Virus record (IMG/VR): IMGVR_UViG_3300010885_032216
Coordinates: 1-46,315 of that record
Strand: one strand, 5' to 3'
From: a virus
DNA length: 46,315 nt
A model generated the notes under the pieces. That model was not told the DNA's origin and searched no databases. It saw only the letters and a program-made list of their open reading frames with translations. The position numbers and the translations under genes were made by a program. The stretch's first letter is position 1, and every line of letters starts with the position of its first letter. Shown here in pieces: positions 35,755 to 42,265 of the stretch.

Positions 35755-37077
35755 TTAGTACTCAAACTTAATTTTACTGAAGTATTCATCGCCTTTTAGC
35801 GACACAACATCACTAAAATCTTTTTCAGTAAGCATTTTATTCTTTAGTAATTCAGTTCCATAATCATCAAAATTAAAACTGAACATCTCCCCCTGCCTTG
35901 ATATTGAAACTAAATTATCTTTCAGTTTTACAGGTATTTGACAAAGTGAAGCTATTGCGTCTTTAGCATTCTTTATGTCAGGATGGATTCCGAGAAAGAA
36001 CATACGGTCAGTGCTTGGACAATAACATCTAACATAGGCAATACTAATATTATTCACGTTGCCTTTAAATAGAGTATAAACTCCAATATTCATTCCTTTT
36101 GTATTAGCAAGATATTTCGATTCTTTCTTATCTACAAAGGTATCAACTTCTTTTAAATGTTTTGATAAAAAATCAAATACAAACTCCCCACCAAACTTTT
36201 CTTCATAAAAAGCTAAAACAACTGATTTTATTTCTTCGTTCTGTTCTTTAGTCCAATCTTCAAATGAATATTCTTTTTTACTTAATTTATTAAATAGTTC
36301 CTGCGAAATATTAAATCCGTTTATGTAATACTGGCAATATCCGTCTTTAAATAATATCGAAGGTTTTTCAATAGAGTGCAACCTATTTCCTGAATTTCTT
36401 TTTATTTCTATTGGCATATCGGATACTATGCAGTAACCATTTAATTGAATTGTGTCGTAAACTCCACTTAATAAAATATCTTTGAATTTATTGAAATCGG
36501 AATTGTTATTAACCCCTATTTGTGTAAAGAAATCGTGAAAAGAAACCCAACCGTAATCTGATATGTTACCGTATGAACTAAAATTTTCAAAATTATCCCC
36601 GACATTATCCCCGACATTATCCCTGACATTATCCAAGACATTATCCCCGACATTAGCCCCGACATTAGCCCCGACATTAGCCAAGACATTAGCCCCGACA
36701 TTAGCCCCGACATTAGCCAAGACATTAGCCCCGACATTAGCCAAGACATTAGCCCCGACATTATCCCCGACATTATCCAAGACATTATCCCCGACATTAT
36801 CCAAGACATTAGCCCCGACATTAGCCAAGACATTAGCCTGTTTTTGTTTTAAAAACTCCTTCAAGTAACAGACAGCGATTTGACACGACATCGGACTATC
36901 AACATAAATAATAACAGGTTTGCTAAGTTTAGAAAACTCATAAAGCCATTCGATACCAATCTTTGCTTTTTCTTTGTCTAAAGAATTTTTACAAGAGAAA
37001 ATGTAGTTAAGCCAGTAATCTCTTACCTCAAACATCAACTTTTCTTGCTCTTTTGTTAGCGATTCTAATTTTTCCAT
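35755..37077 (-). CDS. DUF6745-like protein with 20 NVxx tetrapeptide repeats
   Basis: A 440-aa protein. The N-terminus has EVRDYWLNYIFSCKNSLDKEKAKIGIEWLYEFSKLSKPVIIYVDSPMSCQIAVCYLKEF (18-75), like bacterial and phage proteins I associate with DUF6745 that carry variable repeats of the type VxDxV. Residues 82-161 are 20 tetrapeptides NV(L/G/R)(A/D), encoded by 12-bp direct repeats. After FENFSSYGNISDYGW the chain becomes a globular domain with GVYDTIQLNGYCIVSDMPIEIKRNSGNRLHSIEKPSILFKDG (about 215-260). The function is unknown. Repeat number probably varies between relatives. Open frames on other strands here are artefacts of the repeat. Transcription is likely from promoter P1. Confidence 0.75.
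   Translation of the reverse strand: MEKLESLTKEQEKLMFEVRDYWLNYIFSCKNSLDKEKAKIGIEWLYEFSKLSKPVIIYVDSPMSCQIAVCYLKEFLKQKQANVLANVGANVLDNVGDNVLDNVGDNVGANVLANVGANVLANVGANVGANVLANVGANVGANVGDNVLDNVRDNVGDNVGDNFENFSSYGNISDYGWVSFHDFFTQIGVNNNSDFNKFKDILLSGVYDTIQLNGYCIVSDMPIEIKRNSGNRLHSIEKPSILFKDGYCQYYINGFNISQELFNKLSKKEYSFEDWTKEQNEEIKSVVLAFYEEKFGGEFVFDFLSKHLKEVDTFVDKKESKYLANTKGMNIGVYTLFKGNVNNISIAYVRCYCPSTDRMFFLGIHPDIKNAKDAIASLCQIPVKLKDNLVSISRQGEMFSFNFDDYGTELLKNKMLTEKDFSDVVSLKGDEYFSKIKFEY
36593..36838. repeat. Tandem 12-bp repeats inside the 440-aa gene
   Basis: About 20 copies of a 12-bp unit (variants of ATTATCCCCGAC, ATTAGCCCCGAC and ATTAGCCAAGAC on the + strand). The A/T and C/A variants are shuffled rather than in simple order, suggesting past recombination or slippage. 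They encode the NVxx tetrapeptides. Confidence 0.95.
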
Positions 37078-37102
37078 TAGTTCTTGTTTTTAATTTTCGA
37101 CA

Positions 37103-37142
37103 CAAAGGTAATTGGTTGGTTAATACGAAATCCAATTGTGAA
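37103..37142 (-). promoter_or_regulatory. Early promoter P1 with DnaA-box-like element
   Basis: On the minus strand TTCACAATT (37142-37134; full box TTATTCACA) lies exactly 23 nt from TACCTTTG (37110-37103). The start of the repeat gene at 37077 follows. The same arrangement occurs at P2, P3 and P4. Confidence 0.8.
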
Positions 37143-37149
37143 TAAATAT

Positions 37150-37203
37150 TGTTGCTATTTCTATCAATTAGTTTTTTGGAAATGTTGTTGAGATTTCTAT
37201 CAA
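37150..37203. repeat. Paired 18-bp repeat, locus C
   Basis: TGTTGCTATTTCTATCAA at 37150-37167 and TGTTGAGATTTCTATCAA at 37186-37203 have a period of 36 bp. The pair lies immediately upstream of promoter P1. Confidence 0.85.
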
Positions 37204-37204
37204 G

Positions 37205-37342
37205 TTAAAACAGTAGTCCCTTCTCCCTTGCTTCTTTCGGATTTTCGTGTATCCAAATATGATGTTTCCGACAAATTGCTAACCAAGTTGTAATATCTAA
37301 AAAATATTTTGCGCGAGATTTCCCTGAATGTTTACATAGTAA
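37205..37342 (-). pseudogene. 3' fragment of an HNH-type gene
   Basis: Downstream of the NUMOD4-HNH endonuclease the same frame stays open after its stop for 45 codons and encodes CKHSGKSRAKYF, then WLAICRKHHIWIHENPKEAR and EKGLLF before TAA at 37205-37207. The CRxxHxWIHENPxEAR-GLL ending is that of phage HNH proteins of the type seen intact at 38421-38095 (CRKCHTKIEM...). No start codon or N-terminal half is present, so it is a broken gene. The inserted endonuclease or a deletion may have removed the front part. Confidence 0.65.
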
Positions 37343-37948
37343 TTACTCGTATAAACTAAAGGTAAATCCTTTAACTGATTTTAGTTTCCCTTTACAGCAT
37401 TTCCTTATTCCACTTTCGTCTATATTCAATGACATAGCTGCTGTTTTAGCTGAATCCCATTTAACCCTCCCATTATTTGTTATTTGATAAATAACGGAAG
37501 GACTTTTACCTCTTGGTAAAATAAATAGACCAGTTTTGTGAGCGTGTGAAATATTTTCTTTTTTAGTACTCCATTCAAGCATAAAAACCCTATTGTCACA
37601 CTTTATCCCATTTATATGATTTATCTCTGGTTTATTTTGTGGGTTAGGAATAAAATACTTTCCAACCAATCTGTGAATATAAAGAACTTTTCTTTTCCTG
37701 TTTAATGAAACGTAAATTTGTAAATATCCATGTCCATTATTTTGTAAACACTTTATTGATTCTTGTATTCTCCTTAATCCACTCTGGCTATAATTAGAAT
37801 TAACATATCTCTCCTTTCCTTTGATTCTACCAAAATTACTTATTTGATATTGCCCATCAAACTCAATAATATCTTTCCATTGTTCATAATAGGTAATGCC
37901 GTTGTAAACTTCTGTTAAATTTTCTAAACTTAAATTTTGATTTTCCAT
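37343..37948 (-). CDS. NUMOD4-HNH homing endonuclease
   Basis: 201 aa with the full classical plan: NUMOD4 (EQWKDIIEFDGQYQISNFGRIKG, about 22-44), HNH core (IHRLVGKYFIPNP, then EINHINGIKCDNR and LEWSTKKENISHAHKTG, about 91-140), and a C-terminal NUMOD1-like helix-turn-helix (IRKCCKGKLKSVKGFTFSLY). The enzyme should cut a target site in related phage genomes and be copied by repair. It lies between a 31-codon ORF with TAATG overlap upstream and an HNH gene fragment downstream. Confidence 0.95.
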   Translation of the reverse strand: MENQNLSLENLTEVYNGITYYEQWKDIIEFDGQYQISNFGRIKGKERYVNSNYSQSGLRRIQESIKCLQNNGHGYLQIYVSLNRKRKVLYIHRLVGKYFIPNPQNKPEINHINGIKCDNRVFMLEWSTKKENISHAHKTGLFILPRGKSPSVIYQITNNGRVKWDSAKTAAMSLNIDESGIRKCCKGKLKSVKGFTFSLYE

Positions 37949-38043
37949 TAATAAAACACCCCTATCCAGTTACAAAGGCGTTCCAGTTGTGCGGTAGCAC
38001 TAAGGCAATGTAAAAGAATAAGGGATTTTTTATATAATATCAT
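37948..38043 (-). CDS. Possible 31-aa leader ORF before the homing endonuclease
   Basis: The ATG at 38043 opens 31 codons (MILYKKSLILLHCLSATAQ, ending CNWIGVFY). The stop overlaps the endonuclease ATG as TAATG. A -7 box TATCTTTG (38066-38059) lies 15 bp upstream. The overlap suggests translational coupling; the product resembles nothing I know. It may be the front part of the gene that the endonuclease interrupted, or a chance ORF. The rest of the 146-bp gap holds only A/T-rich sequence. Confidence 0.3.
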   Translation of the reverse strand: MILYKKSLILLHCLSATAQLERLCNWIGVFY

Positions 38044-38094
38044 AACTGAAACGCGGGACAAAGATAATTAAATTTTTAATATTAAAGTTATTTT

Positions 38095-38421
38095 TCAAAT
38101 TCTATTTAAAGAATAACCCATTTTCTTACTCCACTCTACTTCCATCTCTATTTTGGTGTGGCACTTCCGACAAACTGCCATAAAATAATTCTTGTCCGTT
38201 AAAAGTCTGCAGGTGCGTCCTGCGCGATGGTGACAATCAGTACTTCTACTCAAGCATCCTTTCACCTCACAAATTGTATTTTCCGCCAAATATTCCGCCC
38301 GAAGTTTTAAGTATTCCTTATTCTCCTTCTCCCTCTTTACCGATAGCTTCCGTATCGCTACCCGTTTCTTCTTCTCCTTTGGTTCAGGTTTGGGACAAGG
38401 GGTGAATTTTCCGTTCTTCAT
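38095..38421 (-). CDS. HNH-type nuclease, small
   Basis: 108 aa. A basic N-terminus (PKPEPKEKKKRVAIRKLSVKREKENKEY, about 10-37) precedes a zinc-binding HNH-like domain: TICEVKGC, DCHHRAGR, then AVCRKCHTKIEM (about 49-95). This is the short HNH/recombination-endonuclease form found beside phage replication genes. The transcript probably begins at or within a few bases of the ATG, because promoter P2 ends five bases upstream; it may be leaderless. Possible roles are Holliday-junction or packaging-linked DNA cleavage. Confidence 0.7.
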   Translation of the reverse strand: MKNGKFTPCPKPEPKEKKKRVAIRKLSVKREKENKEYLKLRAEYLAENTICEVKGCLSRSTDCHHRAGRTCRLLTDKNYFMAVCRKCHTKIEMEVEWSKKMGYSLNRI

Positions 38422-38425
38422 GCCG

Positions 38426-38465
38426 CAAAAGTAATTCGTTTTACCACATCAAATTGAATTGTGAA
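38426..38465 (-). promoter_or_regulatory. Early promoter P2 with DnaA-box-like element
   Basis: TTCACAATT (38465-38457, minus strand; full box TTATTCACA) lies 23 nt from TACTTTTG (38433-38426). The ATG of the HNH gene follows five bases after the -7 box, so the mRNA is probably leaderless. Confidence 0.8.
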
Positions 38466-38483
38466 TAAATATTGGTGGGGTGA

Positions 38484-39923
38484 CTAAAGAAATCCATCTA
38501 TTTCCATTTGTCTTAATTCTTTAAGCCTTAATTCAGCCTCCGATTCTTTTGGTTTGTTCTGTATATCTATTTTAGCAATTGTCTTTACCCCGAAATCTAA
38601 AGTCACTTCGTCCATAACCTGTTTTACTATCAAAGAATAATTACCCGAACAAAATAAAGCATCGTAGATATATCCAACATAAATTTCACTCTCATTTAAC
38701 CTTTTTATACATTCGGTCATTATTTCAACCTCCTTCTTAAACATCTTTCGAGAGGTGTTTTTATGCTTCTCTCCTTGTTCAAGTTCATTATCATATTTAT
38801 CCCATCGGATATTATCCATCATTTTAGGTTCTTTCTGCCAATAATAATTGAATAAAGGGGAGTTAGTCATTTGCTCCCAAGTCTTATTAAAGAAACTTAA
38901 ATGTTCTGTTTTTACGTCTTTTATAGGAATACCAGCCTCTTCTGCTATCTTAGCGTGGGTAATGTACTGTGTTACACCGCCATACAAATTAGCGCAAATA
39001 TTCGGGTGAAGTGCGCTAAAATCTATTTTGTGTATCGGTTGGTCGTCCATCTTTACCATATCTCTTATCCATGATGGCATCAATGTAAAGGTATCGTAAA
39101 CCCTCCCGCCACTTTTTTCGTCCCCTGCTTTCGGTATCATATATCCATCTTCTGTAAGATATTTGAAAATTTCTATGCTGTCCTCCGCCCATGTTATCCC
39201 CTCCGTTTTTTTATAATATTCTTTTGTGTGCCTGTTCAAAGATTTCAACCTTCTACCTTTGTTTGTAATGAAGTTTTCAGAAATTAGCTTTTTAGCCCTC
39301 TCCTGCACTTCTTTTAATGTCGGCAAGGTAATTCCCTTATACGCCCTAATTAAGTTCTTACAGATTGGATTTTGCAATGCCCTTATCAATGATTCTCGGT
39401 AATAGTTCTCCACCTTTGTTTTTACTAAGGTTGTTTTTACCTTATGTTTCACTATTCCATTACCGAAATAATTTTTACCTAACCTATATCCAAATGAGTA
39501 ACTACCATAACTATATTTATGATTGCACTCCACTATACTTCCATTCCTACCTTTGTATTCTAAAGCCCTCAAAACTGCTGTCCTTGTTTTGTATTGATAA
39601 TCAAACATCTCATTTAGGTATTCGGCTGTTAATCGCTTCCATCCGTTCAGCTTCTCGGTATCTGTTGTTGATTCTGAAATGGAAACATAGTAGGTATCAG
39701 CAAGTGCATTTAGAAAAAATAAACACATTTCAATAGCCACTGCCTTGTCAGGGTGAATATCGGTAAGTAATTCTCCGGGGGTATGTCGCTGTAAAAACCT
39801 ATATGATTTCGCGGGTATTTTTACCGTATTATCCTGTACAAAAAATAGCGCTACGGTGGAATTGGAAAAACCCTCAAATTCGTCCAGAAGGTCAATAGGG
39901 ATAGGCTTTTTGATTTTTTTCAT
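38484..39923 (-). CDS. Polymerase-like replication protein (family A palm motifs)
   Basis: A 479-aa protein. Motif A of a polymerase palm is visible as PIHKIDFSALHPNICANLYGG (about 296-316, Asp301), and a motif C-like strand as VGYIYDALFCS (416-426, Asp421). Between them lies the Lys/Arg-rich helix HKNTSRKMFKKEVEIM (about 387-402) where motif B would be. These resemble family A DNA polymerases (DYSQIELR ... HDE) in a short, unusual form without a 3'-5' exonuclease. The first 290 residues, with many Lys and Tyr, are unassigned and could bind primer or template. It is the only replication-like gene in the window. A replicase, gap-filling polymerase or primase-polymerase are all possible. Confidence 0.55.
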   Translation of the reverse strand: MKKIKKPIPIDLLDEFEGFSNSTVALFFVQDNTVKIPAKSYRFLQRHTPGELLTDIHPDKAVAIEMCLFFLNALADTYYVSISESTTDTEKLNGWKRLTAEYLNEMFDYQYKTRTAVLRALEYKGRNGSIVECNHKYSYGSYSFGYRLGKNYFGNGIVKHKVKTTLVKTKVENYYRESLIRALQNPICKNLIRAYKGITLPTLKEVQERAKKLISENFITNKGRRLKSLNRHTKEYYKKTEGITWAEDSIEIFKYLTEDGYMIPKAGDEKSGGRVYDTFTLMPSWIRDMVKMDDQPIHKIDFSALHPNICANLYGGVTQYITHAKIAEEAGIPIKDVKTEHLSFFNKTWEQMTNSPLFNYYWQKEPKMMDNIRWDKYDNELEQGEKHKNTSRKMFKKEVEIMTECIKRLNESEIYVGYIYDALFCSGNYSLIVKQVMDEVTLDFGVKTIAKIDIQNKPKESEAELRLKELRQMEIDGFL

Positions 39924-40097
39924 TTTACCATCATTATAGGGTGTATAACTGTAATGAATAGTAGTATAGTAGTAATATTAGTAGTAATATAGTAAGAAGT
40001 AGTAGAAACAAGAGGTACAGAGGAACTTTGCCCCAAAAAAGCCACATTATTACAATATTTTATTTTTAACCCTGTACTCTGCATAAACCTATACTAA
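39924..40097. other. Intergenic stretch with TAGTAGTAATAT microsatellite
   Basis: 174 bp before the polymerase-like gene. It contains a run of TAGTA and TAATAT units at about 39959-40005. No TAnnTTTG box is seen on the minus strand close to the gene, so this gene probably depends on read-through or a non-canonical promoter. Confidence 0.4.
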
Positions 40098-40133
40098 TAA
40101 AAAATCCCGCAAAACCTAAAATTAGGTCGCGGG
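40098..40133 (-). terminator. Intrinsic terminator overlapping a stop codon
   Basis: Minus strand: CCCGC (40133-40129) with GCGGG (40110-40106), and inner ACCTAA (40127-40122) with TTAGGT (40119-40114), then ATTTTTTA. The stop codon of the 103-aa gene (40124-40122) lies inside the hairpin, which separates it from the polymerase-like gene. Confidence 0.85.
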
Positions 40134-40433
40134 TGTTAATTCCTCTTCTAACATCTTATAAATATCCACCTCATTCATTTCACTACACTCTTTTATTAAT
40201 CCTACCAAATTTAATATACCCTCTTCACTAAAAGAAAATCTACTTAACTTATAACTTTCATAAGGATAACAATCTTCGGTAAGTTTTAACTCTCTTAACT
40301 CAACCCCTTGTATAAATTGTATGTGGTGAAAATAAATGTGCGTGATATGGTACTCTTTACCTTTAACAACCCACAATGAAACAGGTATCTCACTTGGCTT
40401 ATTACTATCATCTATACAAACACATTTTACCAT
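40122..40433 (-). CDS. Hypothetical protein
   Basis: 103 aa. Residues 1-60 are beta-rich (MVKCVCIDDSNKPSEIPVSLWVVKGKEYHITHIYFHHIQFIQGVELREL) and the C-terminus is acidic and helical (EEGILNLVGLIKECSEMNEVDIYKMLEEEL). The early beta part suggests a small SH3-like or OB-like fold. It is preceded by an attenuator-like hairpin and ends in a terminator, so it looks like a separately controlled single gene. Not recognised. Confidence 0.55.
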   Translation of the reverse strand: MVKCVCIDDSNKPSEIPVSLWVVKGKEYHITHIYFHHIQFIQGVELRELKLTEDCYPYESYKLSRFSFSEEGILNLVGLIKECSEMNEVDIYKMLEEELTPAT

Positions 40434-40483
40434 TTACTAACCGTATTAAAACAAGAATCCCGACAACATCTCTTACATGCCAT
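40427..40483 (-). CDS. Possible 18-aa Cys-rich leader peptide
   Basis: ATG at 40483 encodes MACKRCCRDSCFNTVSKW with four cysteines. It lies inside the hairpin described below and overlaps the start of the 103-aa gene by seven bases. It could be a leader peptide for attenuation, or chance. Confidence 0.25.
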   Translation of the reverse strand: MACKRCCRDSCFNTVSKW

Positions 40484-40499
40484 CGGGACTTAATCTTGT
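40451..40499 (-). promoter_or_regulatory. Attenuator-like hairpin in the leader of the 103-aa gene
   Basis: Outer stem ACAAGA (40451-40456) with TCTTGT (40494-40499), inner stem TCCCGA (40458-40463) with TCGGGA (40483-40488). On the minus strand it is followed by TTTTAATACGG. It lies between a promoter at 40599-40592 and the gene start at 40433, so it could stop transcription early. Confidence 0.5.
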
Positions 40500-40591
40500 A
40501 TTCGGGTAGGTAAACCTCCAAAACCTAAATATCTTTATATCCTTTTGTTGGTAAGAGCAACTATTTCGGTATCATTTATTTTTTCATGCAG

Positions 40592-40599
40592 CAAAAGTA
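40592..40599 (-). promoter_or_regulatory. Promoter -7 box for the leftward 103-aa gene
   Basis: TACTTTTG (40599-40592, minus strand) followed by CTGC and an ATG. There is no DnaA-box element at the fixed 23-nt distance; instead the paired repeat D lies 32 nt upstream. Confidence 0.5.
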
Positions 40600-40631
40600 A
40601 TACATAAACCAATACAAAACTAAAATATTTT

Positions 40632-40685
40632 TATTGCTATTTCTATCAAGTCGTTTTTGAACTTCTTTATTGCTATTTCTATCAA
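40632..40685. repeat. Paired 18-bp repeat, locus D
   Basis: Two identical copies of TATTGCTATTTCTATCAA at 40632-40649 and 40668-40685, period 36 bp. The pair lies between a leftward promoter (40599) and the rightward promoter P3 (40853). Confidence 0.9.
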
Positions 40686-40795
40686 GTTACTAAAACCCAC
40701 CAAAGGTACACCACTCTAAGGAGACCACCGATTCCATCATTTCAGAAACCACCAAAAAACGTAAAAATACCTCGCGGAAATACTTTTCAACACAG

Positions 40796-40860
40796 TTATC
40801 AACACACCCAAAAATAGTTATTCACAACTGTAAATCGCACTAACTTCCATTATACCTTTG
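40796..40860 (+). promoter_or_regulatory. Early promoter P3 with two DnaA-box-like elements
   Basis: TTATCAACA (40796-40804) and TTATTCACA (40818-40826) precede TACCTTTG (40853-40860). TTCACAACT (40821-40829) is 23 nt from the -7 box. The gene at 40877 follows. The two boxes near an intergenic A/T-rich stretch could also belong to an origin. Confidence 0.78.
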
Positions 40861-40876
40861 TCGAAAATTGAAAGTA

Positions 40877-41656
40877 ATGAAAAGAAAATTTAAACACAAA
40901 TACCTGCACCTTACAGCAGTAGCTTCAAGGACACAAAATAGTATTAATTATTTAATTACTATTGACGACAATGATAAAGCGCAGCCATATTGGATAATTG
41001 CAAATGAAAATATTGAAAACTCAACCGACTGGCTCGAAGTAAAGGAAGAACCTAAGAAAGAATACCCGAAATGGATTTTAAAGTTTTTAGATAAAACTAA
41101 GTGTAATTATTTTTCAGATGGGTATTACGATGGAAACCCTGAACTTAAAGCATATAAAAGAAGCCACCATACATTTGATTACAATAAATGGGTGCGTGTA
41201 AATATGGAGCAAGGAAACACTATTTACGAAGTTAAAAACTCCAAAGGAGAAGTGTTTAAGGTCGGGGATGTGTGCGTTCCTTTCTATGGTTACGAAGGAT
41301 ATGGAGAAAGAATTAAATCATTCTCAATTAATAGCGGAATTATTTGCTCGCAATGGGATAATATAAATCGTCACGGCAACAACATTGAATACATTCCAAA
41401 AGTTGTAAAACCCGAACCTAAAACATACACCGTACCCGAAGACTATTGTAAAACAAATATCAATTTAAAAACCCCCTATAGTTGGCATAAACTTTACGAA
41501 CTTCAACTCGCGGAAAATAAAAATCTGAAAAAATGTTGGCGCGATGCAATCCAAAGTAACAACGAGTATCTTATTGAAAACGTAAAACTGAAAACCCAAA
41601 TTGACGCTTCTGTATTACACATAGGCATTCTAACCGACCTGCTAAACAAAAAATAA
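40877..41656 (+). CDS. Hypothetical protein of the early rightward operon
   Basis: 259 aa starting at ATG 40877 (MKRKFKHKYLHL). A TTG three codons earlier is less likely, as it begins eight bases past the -7 box. A middle part (EVKNSKGEVFKVGDVCVPFYGYEGYGERIKSFSINSGIICSQWDNINRHGNNIEYIP, about 115-175) looks like a small barrel, similar to phage and host proteins with VGD and IxxF turns. The C-terminal 60 residues form a coiled coil (WHKLYELQLAENKNLKKCWRDAIQSNNEYLIENVKLKTQ). Not recognised; first gene from promoter P3, so probably early. Confidence 0.55.
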   Translation: MKRKFKHKYLHLTAVASRTQNSINYLITIDDNDKAQPYWIIANENIENSTDWLEVKEEPKKEYPKWILKFLDKTKCNYFSDGYYDGNPELKAYKRSHHTFDYNKWVRVNMEQGNTIYEVKNSKGEVFKVGDVCVPFYGYEGYGERIKSFSINSGIICSQWDNINRHGNNIEYIPKVVKPEPKTYTVPEDYCKTNINLKTPYSWHKLYELQLAENKNLKKCWRDAIQSNNEYLIENVKLKTQIDASVLHIGILTDLLNKK

Positions 41657-41662
41657 TAAACA

Positions 41663-42064
41663 ATGAAAAAAATAGCAATATTAATCTTGTTAGCGATGGT
41701 ATCCTGCAAGAAAAAAGACGAGGTTACTCCAACTACTCCTAACGGTAGCTTCATATACCCCCGTTATTACAAAGTTAGCGGCAGTTTAGTAGCAAGTGAT
41801 ACCCTTTACTTCAACAACAATACTGTTACACAATTAGTGAAAATCAGCAATGGTAATTTCGGGAACTCCCCCTATACCATCACAAACGGAATTATAGACA
41901 TACCAATCAGATTTGACGTAACAGGTACTAAATACATTCACACCTACAATAGTGGCATCCCGAATGCCATTCACGGGGATAGTTTAACCCTTTCCCTAAG
42001 CATATTCCACACCGCAGGAGCAGTTATTTGGAGCGAGTACGGTATAGTTTACAAAAAGTTTTAA
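41663..42064 (+). CDS. Phage-encoded lipoprotein
   Basis: 133 aa. The N-terminus MKKIAILILLAMVSC is a lipoprotein signal peptide with a lipobox ending at Cys15. The residues after it (KKKDEVTP) are charged with a Lys-Asp-Glu run, of the type that directs lipoproteins to the cell surface in Bacteroidota. The mature part (about 115 aa) is beta-rich with many Thr, Ser, Asn and Gly. A lipoprotein made early and displayed on the host is a classic way to block superinfecting phages. It could also be a host-derived cargo gene. It lies in the early operon after the 259-aa gene. Confidence 0.75.
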   Translation: MKKIAILILLAMVSCKKKDEVTPTTPNGSFIYPRYYKVSGSLVASDTLYFNNNTVTQLVKISNGNFGNSPYTITNGIIDIPIRFDVTGTKYIHTYNSGIPNAIHGDSLTLSLSIFHTAGAVIWSEYGIVYKKF

Positions 42065-42070
42065 AAACCT

Positions 42071-42265
42071 ATGGACAAATTAAAAGTAAGGCAAGAAGTC
42101 CAGAAAGAAACAATCAAAAAAGGGATAGACTACATCAAGGAAGCGGTAAATAAATCATTCCCGACAGTTGAGGACATAACATTAACTGATAAAGGAGAAG
42201 TTGAGTGGTCGCAAGGAAGCGGTGTGCCAACAGTAGAGATTACTAAACTAATATCAAAACTATGA
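42071..42265 (+). CDS. Hypothetical small protein
   Basis: 64 aa with an amphipathic, charged first half (MDKLKVRQEVQKETIKKGIDYIKEAVNKSFPTVEDI) and an acidic to basic second half. It starts six bases after the lipoprotein gene, and its stop overlaps the start of the phosphoesterase as ATGA. The coupling hints at a small partner or regulator of that enzyme. Not recognised. Confidence 0.5.
   Translation: MDKLKVRQEVQKETIKKGIDYIKEAVNKSFPTVEDITLTDKGEVEWSQGSGVPTVEITKLISKL

Noticed and set aside
36516-36868. Open frames on both strands across the tetrapeptide-repeat region
   Set aside because: They are by-products of the 12-bp repeat, which has no stop in several frames. Their products are pure MSxL or TLxPTL repeats with no flanking domains.
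37949-38094. tRNA-like segment in the gap before the HNH gene
   Set aside because: A short hairpin (GTGC-GGTA-GCAC) is present, but no T-arm GTTCnA pattern or acceptor stem can be built.
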